Shown here piece by piece: positions 24,383-31,986 of a stretch of 45,097 nt of DNA; the stretch's first letter is position 1, and the number at the start of each line of letters is the position of its first letter. The stretch comes from Clostridia bacterium (GTDB lineage: Bacteria > Bacillota > Clostridia > Christensenellales > Borkfalkiaceae). The notes beneath the pieces were generated by a model, which made no database searches, had not been told where the DNA came from, and worked only from the letters and a program-made list of their open reading frames with translations. Both the position numbers and the translations under genes were made by a program. Location: assembly GCA_021204625.1 (NCBI GenBank), contig JAJPZA010000121.1, positions 1 to 45,097 on the forward strand, in the 5' to 3' direction.

Positions 24383-25209
24383 CAGAGTCCCTCCCGTTTT
24401 CCGTAGAATATGTACTGCTGCATGTATCCGGCGTCTTCGCCGAAGAGATCCATGAAGTATCTTGTTATTTCGTCCCGGCTTTTAAGGGTCCCGTGGAAAT
24501 CCTCTCTGTACGCTTTCTCAATCCATGTGTCCACAGGAAAGCAGGACCGCTCGGAGAAGCCAAAGAGCGCTATGCAGTCCGCAACCTTTCCGCCTATCCC
24601 CTTGTACTTCATGAGCTCTTTCTTCAGGGACAGGGCGTCCAGGCCGTCCAGATGGGAGATGCCCTCCTTGGATATCCTGGAAGACACTTCCGCAAGGTAC
24701 GTGTCCCTGTACCCGCAGCCCAGGGACTTGTAATATGAGGCGTCCGCGGACGCCAGCTTGGCTGAGGAGGGAAAGGTGTAGAATGTCTCGTTTAGAAACA
24801 TTTGTTTCTCGCCTAACCCTTCGCATATCCTTGAAATAATGCCTTTTATGCGGGGAATGTTGTTGTTCTGCGAGATTATGAAGGAGTATATCATCTCCTC
24901 CTTGTCCTGGTTCAGAAGCCTTAGGCCCTTGCACTCTTCCGCGGCCTTGGAAAGAAGAGGGATGCCGTATGACTTCGCCCTGGAGACTATGTCCGCATAG
25001 GACCTTTGGAGGTCAAAGAATGTGTAGAAGTAATCCGCGTCTTCCGGCTCGCACTCCACGTACGTCTTCACTCCGTCCGTGCGGATATAGCACGCCTTGT
25101 CTCCGGATATGACGAAGTACCCTTCTTTGAAAGGGCGGAAGCGGAATATCTGTCCGCACTCCAAGACGTCTTTGGGTTTGAAATATGTGGCATCCCAGTC
25201 TGTTACCAT
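24382..25209 (-). CDS. ogg: 8-oxoguanine DNA glycosylase, OGG family
   Basis: This 275-aa base-excision enzyme removes 8-oxoguanine opposite cytosine and can cut the strand. The N-terminal OGG domain begins with the typical LECGQIFRF (residues 16-24). The HhH-GPD domain follows, with the hairpin KYKGIGGKVADC carrying catalytic Lys208 and PVDTW with Asp227. The start at 25209 was chosen for the GGAG upstream and for agreement with the family start. An open frame extends far upstream without a binding site. A consensus promoter lies at 25354-25382, giving a long leader of about 140 nt. It is the first gene of a two-gene minus-strand operon. Confidence 0.92.
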   Translation of the reverse strand: MVTDWDATYFKPKDVLECGQIFRFRPFKEGYFVISGDKACYIRTDGVKTYVECEPEDADYFYTFFDLQRSYADIVSRAKSYGIPLLSKAAEECKGLRLLNQDKEEMIYSFIISQNNNIPRIKGIISRICEGLGEKQMFLNETFYTFPSSAKLASADASYYKSLGCGYRDTYLAEVSSRISKEGISHLDGLDALSLKKELMKYKGIGGKVADCIALFGFSERSCFPVDTWIEKAYREDFHGTLKSRDEITRYFMDLFGEDAGYMQQYIFYGKREGL

Positions 25210-25353
25210 ATCCTGCTCCAAGGCTGTATCTGCATCCGGCCAAAGCCCTCGTCCGGGAGGCAGAGGCTCTCTGCCCATGGGAGCCGTGCGCTCTTTATGG
25301 ATCTGCTTTGCTTTCCCTTTTGCGGGCGCATCTTGCTTTCCGGATGCAAGTGT

Positions 25354-25382
25354 ATTGTACTCATAAAACCGGGAAATGTCAA
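25354..25382 (-). promoter_or_regulatory. Promoter of the glycosylase operon
   Basis: On the minus strand TTGACA (25377-25382) and TACAAT (25354-25359) are 17 bp apart. Together with the plus-strand promoter at 25532 this forms a divergent control region. Apart from these promoters and the long glycosylase leader, the gap from 25210 to 25619 holds nothing I can identify. Confidence 0.8.
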
Positions 25383-25531
25383 ACGGCCCGCATGCACAGG
25401 AATCCGTGCCGGCGGCAGGAATTTTCCGGGGGTTCAATGCGGCAATTGCGCAACATATTCCGTTATTTTGCCGCTTAGAAAAATCCGCATATGTCTCATG
25501 CGGCGAATATCCTGTCACATGCGCCAAAGTA

Positions 25532-25561
25532 TTGAAACCGCTCCTTCCGGCAGTGTATCAT
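25532..25561 (+). promoter_or_regulatory. Likely promoter of the small lipoprotein gene
   Basis: TTGAAA at 25532-25537 and TATCAT at 25556-25561 are 18 bp apart, about 58 bp before the start codon. Confidence 0.5.
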
Positions 25562-25619
25562 TCCTTGCGAAAGACACGGGGGAACGCAGGAAACACACAA
25601 GGACTTGGGAGAGAGAAGC

Positions 25620-26186
25620 ATGAAAAGAGCAGCCGCAAAGGCATCTCTTGCAGCCGTTCTTTCTTTGGCACTGGGGTGCGGCATGCTGGGAATTGCGGCA
25701 TGCGCGGAAAGAAGCGTAGACCCCACATACAGAACGGGATACAGGACAGCGGAAGAGTATTTCAAAGCAGATCTTCCGGTGCAGGCAATAAAAGACGAGA
25801 AGGAATACCGGGAGCTTGGCATAAGCCGGGTCACCATAGACCTCACAATCCGTCCGGACGGAACATTCCGGATGGCCGCAATGGACTCAAACAGCGGCAC
25901 CGGGAACAGCCGCTGGGAGAGGGCGTACATTGTGGAGGGAATATATGAGCCGGAGGAAGAAGGATCGTATTATCTCTCAAAGGCCACGTATGTGATCCGC
26001 AGGCAGAAGGCCGGCTCTGAATACAAGGCTGCATACGGAGGGACCGGATCTTCCAACAGCAGGAAGGACGAGACGCTCTTAAGCGTATTCAATCCATGCA
26101 CCGCAATATTGGCGGACACGGCCGTGACATATTGCTTCCATCGGAATGAAATCGGTCAGTCCAGCCCGGCGCCGGAACAGCAATAG
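25620..26186 (+). CDS. Small lipoprotein of unknown function
   Basis: The 188-aa protein starts with a typical lipoprotein signal (MKRAAAKASLAAVLSLALG) with two possible lipobox cysteines, Cys20 (ALGC) and the better Cys28 (IAAC). The mature part is small and mixed, with a hydrophobic VTIDLTIRPDGTFRMAAM, then ERAYIVEGIYEPEEEGSYYL and ATYVIRRQ. This looks like a beta-barrel or lipocalin-like domain in which a polar strand pattern alternates. I recognise no family. GAGAGAGAAG precedes ATG 25620. It has its own promoter and a terminator at 26343-26373. It precedes the LytTR regulator, but separate terminators argue against an operon. Confidence 0.75.
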   Translation: MKRAAAKASLAAVLSLALGCGMLGIAACAERSVDPTYRTGYRTAEEYFKADLPVQAIKDEKEYRELGISRVTIDLTIRPDGTFRMAAMDSNSGTGNSRWERAYIVEGIYEPEEEGSYYLSKATYVIRRQKAGSEYKAAYGGTGSSNSRKDETLLSVFNPCTAILADTAVTYCFHRNEIGQSSPAPEQQ

Positions 26187-26554
26187 CGGAAGGCCGCAGA
26201 GAGGGCCGCAGAAAAACCCGGGCCCTGCACAAATCCTGTGCCGGGCGTGGATATGAAAGAGCAGGACGCCGGAGAGGCAGAGGCATTATAACTTGGAATG
26301 AATCAGGGTTGCACGTCTTCCACCTTCCCTGTTTCAGATACGGGAACTGTCCGGCATGCCGGACGGTTCCTTTGTATAGGGATAAGCAACGCTTTTTTAG
26401 AGGGTGTTGTCTAATAGAATTCACAGTATGAGCTTAAGCGGAAAGTATTGTGAAATGTAGTTTTGGCCCGTTCATATGCTTGTTTTGGAAGAAAAGGGCA
26501 GGTATTATGAAGATGCTTCAGCAAAGTAAGAAGAGGCAAAGGAAGGAGACAGCC
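26187..26554. other. Gap between the lipoprotein and regulator genes
   Basis: It holds the terminator at 26343-26373 and, before the regulator, a poor promoter candidate (TTGTGA at 26448 and TCATAT at 26472, 18 bp apart). A longer open frame joins the regulator from 26450 but has no ribosome binding site. Confidence 0.4.
26343..26373 (+). terminator. Intrinsic terminator after the small lipoprotein gene
   Basis: A 12-bp stem (GGAACTGTCCGG with CCGGACGGTTCC, one T-G pair) with loop CATG ends in TTT. Confidence 0.8.
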
Positions 26555-27262
26555 ATGATAGTTTACTTTGGAGGGAGCAATGATGAGAAAGAGAGTCTGT
26601 TTCATGGCTACATAGAAAGGTTCACGAGGGAGAGCGGCATGCCGCTTGAGTACAGGCGCTTTGTTAAAGGCGCGGACCTTCTGGCCGAAGACCTCGCCGT
26701 TCCGGACGTCATATTTCTGGACACGGACCTTGCAGACCTTACAGGGATAAAGACAGCGAGGAGGATCAGGGAAGACAACAGCAAGGTTACAATAGTCTTC
26801 TTCACCGAGAACCCGGGGAGCGCCGTTGAGGGGTATTCCGTCTGCGCCGCGGATTATATCCTGACACCCATAGAGTATGAGCGTTTTGCCGGGCGTCTCA
26901 AAAGGATTGTGCACATATACAAGGTGCAGAGGAGCAAGAGCGTTCCATTAAAGCTCATAGGCGGCGGCACGCTGCTTGTGAATATGACGAAAGTTGAGTA
27001 CATAGAGGTCATGCAGCACAACTTAGTGTATCATGCCGGAAAGGACAGCTACGTGACCAGAGGATCCATGCAGACAGTGGAGGAGGACTTCAGACAGTCC
27101 GGCTTCTGCAGGTGCGGCAAAAGCTATTTGGTGAACATGAGGCACGTGGACCGCATATACCGGTCTCATGTTTACATAGGAGACACGGCCCTCTCCCTGG
27201 GGCGCAGCTACAGGAAAGAGTTTGTCTCCCGGTTCAACGAGTGCATCAAAGCGCGCTCCTAG
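26555..27262 (+). CDS. LytTR-family response regulator
   Basis: This 235-aa protein has a receiver domain (about 1-120) and a LytTR DNA-binding domain (about 130-232). The phospho-acceptor is Asp56 in VIFLDTDL and the switch Thr is Thr84 in VFFTE. The usual conserved Lys before Pro is replaced by Thr (YILTPIEYE, residues 101-109), which may weaken or alter phosphorylation. The LytTR half shows VEYIEVMQHNLVYH, SMQTVEEDF and the hallmark FCRCGKSYLVNMRHVDRI. No histidine kinase is adjacent, so it is an orphan regulator here. GGAAGGAG precedes ATG 26555. LytTR proteins usually bind paired 9-bp repeats; none was recognised in the nearby gaps. Confidence 0.9.
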   Translation: MIVYFGGSNDEKESLFHGYIERFTRESGMPLEYRRFVKGADLLAEDLAVPDVIFLDTDLADLTGIKTARRIREDNSKVTIVFFTENPGSAVEGYSVCAADYILTPIEYERFAGRLKRIVHIYKVQRSKSVPLKLIGGGTLLVNMTKVEYIEVMQHNLVYHAGKDSYVTRGSMQTVEEDFRQSGFCRCGKSYLVNMRHVDRIYRSHVYIGDTALSLGRSYRKEFVSRFNECIKARS

Positions 27263-27576
27263 ATCCACGCACCCAACTCCAAGCATATCATATAAATCAT
27301 TCCCCCATATTAAGATCATACAGCAAATCATATTTCCACAGGATAAGACACACTCCGCCGGGGCAATGGATCCGCACAGTAAAAGACAGAAGCTCGCTTC
27401 TGTCTTTTATCTTGCCCGCAGGACGCGGGTCCGTCTTCTCTGTTTCCCTGTGTGTTTCATTTCCGGCAGCCCGCTGCCCGGCCCGTCCGGCCCGTCCGGG
27501 ACCGGGGAGCCGCCGCAATGTGAACCGCTGCGCGGCATGCCTGAAGGCCTGCACAGCATATCTTCGTTTGATGCAT
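27263..27576. other. Gap after the regulator gene
   Basis: Apart from the terminator at 27381-27408 this is GC-rich, low-complexity sequence (repeats of GGCCCGTCC near 27480) with no gene I can support. Confidence 0.4.
27381..27408 (+). terminator. Intrinsic terminator after the LytTR regulator
   Basis: A perfect 12-bp stem (AAAAGACAGAAG with CTTCTGTCTTTT) closes a CTCG loop. The A and T runs within it suit termination in either direction. Confidence 0.85.
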
Positions 27577-27618
27577 AAAAAAGAACGGTATATATAGCGG
27601 ATATGCTATATATACCGT
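27577..27618 (-). terminator. Terminator of the tRNA operon
   Basis: A perfect 14-bp stem (ACGGTATATATAGC with GCTATATATACCGT, 27585-27618) is followed on the minus strand by TCTTTTTT. It lies 3 bp beyond the tRNA-Glu CCA end. Confidence 0.92.
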
Positions 27619-27620
27619 GC

Positions 27621-27695
27621 TGGTGATCCCGCCGGGAATTGAACCCAGGACTTCACCGTGAAAGGGTGATGTCTTAACCTCTTGACCACGGGACC
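27621..27695 (-). tRNA. tRNA-Glu (anticodon TTC)
   Basis: The 75-nt tRNA has acceptor GGTCCCG pairing with CGGGATC (one G-U pair), anticodon loop CTTTCAC, T stem CTGGG with CCCGG, and an encoded CCA. It is the last of three tRNAs on the minus strand. Confidence 0.96.
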
Positions 27696-27719
27696 ATGGA
27701 TGGCGAGGCTTTTGCTTGA

Positions 27720-27796
27720 TGGTAGCGATGGGTGGAGTCGAACCGCCGACCTGCCGGGTATGAACCGGCTGCTCTAACCAACTAAGCTACATCGCC
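27720..27796 (-). tRNA. tRNA-Met elongator (anticodon CAT)
   Basis: The 77-nt tRNA has anticodon stem GCCGG with CCGGC around TTCATAC and a normal G-starting acceptor (GGCGATG with CATCGCT), as in elongator Met tRNA, with an encoded CCA. The T stem (GGCGG with CCACC) contains a central C-A mismatch, and the first acceptor pair is G-U. Confidence 0.92.
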
Positions 27797-27831
27797 ATAA
27801 GTGTATCCCGTCTGCAGGGATACGGAAAGTA

Positions 27832-27909
<78 letters not shown>

Positions 27910-27965
27910 ATATATGGGGCGCTTTTTGCATTGCCGCAGGGGCGGCTTAGCTGTAAAGCTATTAA

Positions 27966-27994
27966 ATTATATTAAATCCCCCTGCCTTTGTCAA
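27966..27994 (-). promoter_or_regulatory. Consensus promoter of the tRNA operon
   Basis: On the minus strand a perfect TTGACA (27989-27994) and a perfect TATAAT (27966-27971) are 17 bp apart, about 55 bp upstream of tRNA-fMet, as expected for a stable-RNA promoter. Confidence 0.92.
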
Positions 27995-28038
27995 TCGCTT
28001 TTGCAATCAAATAATTAAATTTTTGCAGACCCTGCAAG

Positions 28039-28067
28039 TTGCATGGGGTGCGCCCGCATGGTATAAT
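28039..28067 (+). promoter_or_regulatory. Promoter of tilS, likely leaderless transcript
   Basis: TTGCAT at 28039-28044 and TATAAT at 28062-28067 are 17 bp apart with TGG before the -10 (extended -10). Seven nucleotides separate the -10 from ATG 28075, so the transcript should begin at the start codon. Confidence 0.75.
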
Positions 28068-28074
28068 CTATGGC

Positions 28075-29460
28075 ATGAGAGTAGAGTTGAGTGCATATGC
28101 TGGAATGAGGGTCTGTGTTGCGGTGTCCGGTGGGAAGGATTCCATTGCGCTGCTGCATTACATGGCGCACAACGGCCAGGAGTTCGGCATACAGGTCACG
28201 GCTTTGAACTGTGACCACGGCATCAGAGGAGATGCATCCAGGCAGGACAGCGAGTTTGTGAGATCCTTCTGCCAGGCGGCGCATGTTCCTCTGCTTTTTT
28301 TTGCGCATACCGGCACTTTTGCTTCAGAGGAGGATGCAAGGCTCTGGCGCAGGAACTGCTATCTTGAAGCGGCCAAGGAGCACACCTTGGAGGACGGCAC
28401 TTCATGGGAGCCTGCGGACGCCATAGCGACCGGCCATCATATGAGCGACAACGCCGAGACGGTAATCTTCAACATAGCGAGAGGCTCCGGCCTTTCCGGC
28501 GCATGCGGAATATCGGACGGAGAGATAACCGGGCAGGACGGAACGTCCATTAAGCTCATTCGCCCCCTGATTGCCTCCACGAGAAGAGAGATAGACGATT
28601 ACATCCGGGAGTTCGGCCTTCCGTACGTCACGGACGACACCAACCTCAAGGATTATTATACGCGGAACAAAATCCGCATGTACGTCATGCCGGAGCTGGA
28701 GAGAGCCGTGCCCGGCGCCCAGCGCAGCCTGTACCGTTTCTCCAGAATAGTGAAGGAGACGGAGGACTATTTCGAGGATATCATAAAGAGGGACGGCCTG
28801 GTCTCCTCCGTATACGGAGGGCTTCTCATAAGGCCCGTGGAAGAGATGGCCATATTCTCCCGCTGCTGCCTCAAGGTCTTCGCTCATTACAGGATAAAGG
28901 ATTACACGTCCCAGCACATAAAGTCCCTGTACAAGCTCCAGCACGGTGCAAACGGCAAGCGTTTCCGTTTCCTGCGCCTTGTGGCCTTCAAGGAGGAGAA
29001 GGGAATCTCCGTCTGTGAATCCGGCCGCATCTCGCCGTACGGCGAAGCTCCCCTGGACCATATAACCTCCGGAAAATTCGTGGGGGAGCCCTTTGCTGTG
29101 CAGCCCGTATCAAGTGACGTTGTCCGGCAGATATGCTCCGGGAACACATCCCTGGAGCTGTCTTTCTGCCCCGGCAGAAAGACACTGTTCCTGGACGCGG
29201 ACAAAATCCCGGAAGGGGCCGTGGTGCGTTTCAAGAAGGACGGGGACGTCTTCCAGCGCTTCGGCGGAAGCACCAAAAAACTGGGGGATTACTTCACGGA
29301 CATAAAGCTGCCGCAGCGTCTCCGCGAGCGCGTTCCCATGCTCTGCACGGGCCACTCAGTCCTTGCCGTCTGCGGAATAGAGATATCCGAGAGCCTTAAG
29401 ATATCCGCAGAGAGCAGGAACGTTCTTGCCGTCTCATGCATGGATTATCTGCAGAGCTGA
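28075..29460 (+). CDS. tilS: tRNA(Ile)-lysidine synthetase
   Basis: TilS attaches lysine to C34 of the CAT-anticodon tRNA-Ile, changing it to read AUA. The PP-loop AVSGGKDS (residues 16-23) binds ATP. LNCDHGIRGDASRQDSEFV and ATGHHMSDNAETVIFNIARGSGLSGACGI follow as expected, along with RPLIASTRREIDDYI and VTDDTNLKDYYTRNKIR. A C-terminal TilS domain is seen near residues 385-460 (VVRFKKDGDVFQRFGGSTKKLGDYF). The length of 461 aa is typical. ATG 28075 has no Shine-Dalgarno and lies 7 nt after the -10, so it looks leaderless; ATG 28105 is the alternative start. hpt follows after one gene, a common Firmicute neighbour. Confidence 0.94.
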   Translation: MRVELSAYAGMRVCVAVSGGKDSIALLHYMAHNGQEFGIQVTALNCDHGIRGDASRQDSEFVRSFCQAAHVPLLFFAHTGTFASEEDARLWRRNCYLEAAKEHTLEDGTSWEPADAIATGHHMSDNAETVIFNIARGSGLSGACGISDGEITGQDGTSIKLIRPLIASTRREIDDYIREFGLPYVTDDTNLKDYYTRNKIRMYVMPELERAVPGAQRSLYRFSRIVKETEDYFEDIIKRDGLVSSVYGGLLIRPVEEMAIFSRCCLKVFAHYRIKDYTSQHIKSLYKLQHGANGKRFRFLRLVAFKEEKGISVCESGRISPYGEAPLDHITSGKFVGEPFAVQPVSSDVVRQICSGNTSLELSFCPGRKTLFLDADKIPEGAVVRFKKDGDVFQRFGGSTKKLGDYFTDIKLPQRLRERVPMLCTGHSVLAVCGIEISESLKISAESRNVLAVSCMDYLQS

Positions 29461-29488
29461 AGCACGCACGGCGTGCAGGCCCGCATCT

Positions 29489-29502
29489 GCGCCATATGGC
29501 GC
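29489..29502. repeat. Perfect 14-bp palindrome
   Basis: GCGCCATATGGCGC lies between tilS and the tautomerase gene, next to a GCACGC/GCGTGC hairpin at 29462-29476. Neither has a T run. A similar CATATG-centred palindrome occurs at 1947-1964. Confidence 0.55.
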
Positions 29503-29554
29503 GCCTGTTCCCGGAAAGAATCATTTCGCCCGCCAGGGGCAAAGGAGAGTACAT

Positions 29555-29896
29555 ATGCCGTTTATAGACTGCAAGCTGTCCAGGAAGATCACTGACGCAC
29601 AGAAAGAAGACATAAAGAAGAAGCTCGGAGCCAAGATATCCATCCTGCACAAGACAGAGAGCTACCTCATGGTAGGAATCCAGGACGGATACGACCTCTG
29701 GTTCGCCGGAGACAAGCTGGACGACGGCGCCTATGTGGGCATTAAGGTGTACGGCCGTCTGTCCTCCGCGGACTGCAACCGCATGACGGGAGCCGTCTGC
29801 GACATCCTCTCCGAGACGCTGGGCATTGAGGGCCAGAACATTTATGTAACGTACCAGGGCATAGCGGACTGGGGCTGGGACGGGTCCAACTTCTGA
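29555..29896 (+). CDS. MIF-family tautomerase-like protein
   Basis: This 113-aa protein resembles macrophage migration inhibitory factor / phenylpyruvate tautomerase. It starts Met-Pro, so the catalytic N-terminal Pro is exposed when Met is removed (PFIDCKLSRKIT). KTESYLMVGIQDG, GAYVGIKVYGRLS and the C-terminal NIYVTYQGIADWGWDGSNF match the family fold. Bacterial members are probably trimeric. The substrate is not known. AAAGGAGAG lies just before ATG 29555. It sits between tilS and hpt, where Firmicutes often have other genes, so the placement is a local feature. Confidence 0.88.
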   Translation: MPFIDCKLSRKITDAQKEDIKKKLGAKISILHKTESYLMVGIQDGYDLWFAGDKLDDGAYVGIKVYGRLSSADCNRMTGAVCDILSETLGIEGQNIYVTYQGIADWGWDGSNF

Positions 29897-29929
29897 AGGC
29901 CGTATTCCCTGCATCCCTGCCTTGCAAAA

Positions 29930-29947
29930 CGGCATGCATGCATGCCG
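29930..29947. repeat. Perfect 18-bp palindrome
   Basis: CGGCATGCATGCATGCCG lies between the tautomerase gene and hpt, flanked on both sides by GCAAAA or CAAAA. It has no T run and could form a cruciform or be an operator. Confidence 0.55.
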
Positions 29948-30027
29948 CAAAACAGGTTCGGCGTCCAAAGGGCGCTTGAATATATGACGATGACGGCGCA
30001 AATGCCGGCTCCAAGGAGATTAGTAAG

Positions 30028-30570
30028 ATGGAAATGCATCCGGACTGTGAGCGTATAATGTTTACGGAAGAGCAGCTCCGCCAGCGCGTGAAAGAGCTTG
30101 CGGAACAGGTGGACAAGGATTACCAGGGCAAGACCCCTCTTGTTGTGGGCATCCTCAAAGGCAGCATAATAATGTACGCAGACTTCATACGGCATCTCAC
30201 AATGCCCGTTGAGCTGGATTTCATGGCAGTGTCCTCATACGGCTCCGGAGCCGTTTCCTCCGGAAAGCTCAACATAAAGAAGGACCTGGACAAGGACGTG
30301 AAGGGAAGGGACGTCATAATTGTTGAGGATATCATAGACAGCGGCTTCACCCTTGCGAACCTCAAGAAACTCCTTGAAGAGCGCAATGCGGCTTCCGTGA
30401 GAATTGTGACCCTCTTTGACAAGGTGGAGCGCCGCGAGTATGACATAGCCTCCGATTATAACGGCTTCATCATTGAGAACGAGTTCATAGTGGGATACGG
30501 TCTTGACTATAACGAAAAGTACCGCAACCTGCCTTACGTAGGTATCCTCAAGCGTAGCGTATACGAGTGA
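30028..30570 (+). CDS. hpt: Hypoxanthine phosphoribosyltransferase
   Basis: Hpt converts hypoxanthine or guanine and PRPP into IMP or GMP in purine salvage. The PRPP-binding motif VIIVEDIIDSGFTL (residues 96-109) is exact. VVGILKGSIIMYADFIR, the flexible-loop region MAVSSYGSGAVSSGKLNI and the C-terminal EFIVGYGLDYNEKYRNLPYVG match the family. The length of 180 aa is normal. AAGGAG precedes the start by a slightly long spacing. The gene ends 20 bp before the second 42-bp repeat array, and the nearest terminator-like hairpin is at 30874-30906, so the array is probably transcribed as the hpt 3' UTR. Confidence 0.96.
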   Translation: MEMHPDCERIMFTEEQLRQRVKELAEQVDKDYQGKTPLVVGILKGSIIMYADFIRHLTMPVELDFMAVSSYGSGAVSSGKLNIKKDLDKDVKGRDVIIVEDIIDSGFTLANLKKLLEERNAASVRIVTLFDKVERREYDIASDYNGFIIENEFIVGYGLDYNEKYRNLPYVGILKRSVYE

Positions 30571-30589
30571 CCCCACAGGCATTCCCTGG

Positions 30590-30800
30590 GCTATATACAA
30601 GAAGAGCGTTGATGGCTCCCGGAGACGGGGGCTATTTATAAATTTTGAGTTGATGGTCTCTGAAGCCAGGTGCTATTTACAACTTTTGAGTTGACGGCCC
30701 CCCCGAAGCCCCGGAGCTATATCACAAAAGAGTGTTGATGGACCCCAAAGGCCAGGGCGATATAGCAGAAAGGAGTGGAGTGGACGGCCTCCACAGGCTA
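30590..30800. repeat. Second array of the 42-bp repeat, about 5 copies
   Basis: Units begin with GCTATAT or close variants at 30590, 30631, 30672, 30716, 30757 (GCGATAT) and 30797. Each carries GAGTTGA(T/C)GG and a GC-rich end, as in the array at 7831-8400 and in the same orientation. The copies here are more diverged and spaced 40-44 bp. No spacers or reading frame are seen. Confidence 0.88.
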
Positions 30801-30873
30801 TACTTGGACCAAAACGGCAAATTCATGATAACTTAAACAGCTTTAATCCCAGTCTTTTTTGGATAACCATATG

Positions 30874-30906
30874 GAAAGGGCATGCCCGCAAAAGGCATGC
30901 CCTTTC
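30874..30906. terminator. Bidirectional terminator between hpt and tcdA
   Basis: A perfect 13-bp stem (GAAAGGGCATGCC with GGCATGCCCTTTC) and a 7-nt loop lie between convergent genes. The T run is short, so factor help may be needed. Confidence 0.75.
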
Positions 30907-30921
30907 GTTATATGCAACTCT

Positions 30922-31674
30922 TTACTCGTCTTCTTCATCCGGAGCCGGCAGAGGGGAGGACAGGATGTCCTTTATAACCTCAGACGCTATAACGTATCCC
31001 ATTGCCGGGGGCACGAAAGAGATGGACCCGACGAACTCCTGTCCTGGCTCCATGGGCTTGGGCTCTTCTGTGGAGTACACAACCTTGAGATGCTCTATGC
31101 CGGCCTTTCTGTATTCCCTGCGCATGGTTCTGGCAAGCGGGCAGACCTTGGTGTCATATATGTCCGCCACCTGGAATTTGGTGGGGTCCAGCTTGTTCCC
31201 GGCCCCCATGGCCGCTATTTCCCTGCACCCGGCTTCCTTGCAGCATTTGGCTATGTACACCTTGGCCTGGACGTCATCCACGGCATCCACAACATACACA
31301 TCCGGGCTGCCAGCGAACGGGAAGTCCTTTCCCGGACGGAAGTAGGAGTCTACAGTCAGAACAGAGCCTCCCGGGCATACGGAACGCAGATAATCCCTCG
31401 CTGCCTCCGGCTTGGGTTTGCCTATGTCCTTCATTCCGTACAGTATCTGGCGGTTCAGATTGGACGGGGCAACCGTGTCCCCGTCTATTATTATGATGCA
31501 TCCCACGCCGGCTCTGGCGAGGGCTTCTATTACGGCTCCGCCGACTCCGCCGGCGCCGAACACCGCCACACGGGCATACTCAAGCTTCCGTACGCCGTCT
31601 TCCCCAATGAGCATTTTGGTTCTGGAGTGAAACCCGTCTGCCAGTTCCTTGTCGCTTATAGTTTTGTTATCCAT
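30922..31674 (-). CDS. tcdA: tRNA threonylcarbamoyladenosine dehydratase-like protein
   Basis: This 250-aa ThiF/E1-like enzyme probably activates t6A37 of tRNA with ATP and cyclises it to ct6A. The N terminus has DGFHSRTKMLIGEDGVRKL, then the nucleotide-binding FGAGGVGGAV (GAGGVG at residues 40-45), Asp64 in IIIDGDTV, and SNLNRQ (71-76). DAVDDVQAKVYI and AGNKLDPTKFQVADI with KVCPLARTMRR are characteristic of TcdA. The length fits. A good minus-strand promoter lies at 31742-31771. The acidic tail (PAPDEEDE) is variable in the family. Confidence 0.9.
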   Translation of the reverse strand: MDNKTISDKELADGFHSRTKMLIGEDGVRKLEYARVAVFGAGGVGGAVIEALARAGVGCIIIIDGDTVAPSNLNRQILYGMKDIGKPKPEAARDYLRSVCPGGSVLTVDSYFRPGKDFPFAGSPDVYVVDAVDDVQAKVYIAKCCKEAGCREIAAMGAGNKLDPTKFQVADIYDTKVCPLARTMRREYRKAGIEHLKVVYSTEEPKPMEPGQEFVGSISFVPPAMGYVIASEVIKDILSSPLPAPDEEDE

Positions 31675-31741
31675 ATGTCCTGCCCTGTTCCTGTAAGGGA
31701 CCGTGTCTGCTTTAGGAAAATCTCTTCCTGCCGTGTATACA

Positions 31742-31771
31742 AGTGTACGCTGTTGGATAGGGGGATGTCAA
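31742..31771 (-). promoter_or_regulatory. Promoter of tcdA
   Basis: On the minus strand TTGACA (31766-31771) and TACACT (31742-31747) are 18 bp apart, about 68 bp upstream of the tcdA start. Confidence 0.75.
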
Positions 31772-31986
31772 TGTACATGTTTAAAGTTTGTTTGCCTCAT
31801 CCGAGATTATTACTAATGATACCTCTGTTTGATGCGCATGTTAATTTGAGGTGTCTGATTGCATATTATTTTATTTTACGTTTTTTGATTGCATTTTAAA
31901 TTATTTATTAACCAAATGGTTGATTTTATATTAAAAATAGGATAATATTTGACCTGGTGGAAAATTTAACGTGCAGGAGATATGAT
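31772..31986. other. AT-rich boundary of the accessory island
   Basis: From about 31780 the base composition becomes strongly AT-rich, marking the left edge of the island. Only the regulator promoter at 31920-31948 is recognised; no attachment site or integrase is seen. Confidence 0.5.
31920..31948 (+). promoter_or_regulatory. Promoter of the XRE-ImmA pair
   Basis: TTGATT at 31920-31925 and TAATAT at 31943-31948 are 17 bp apart, just before the ribosome binding site AGGAGA at 31975-31980. Confidence 0.65.
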
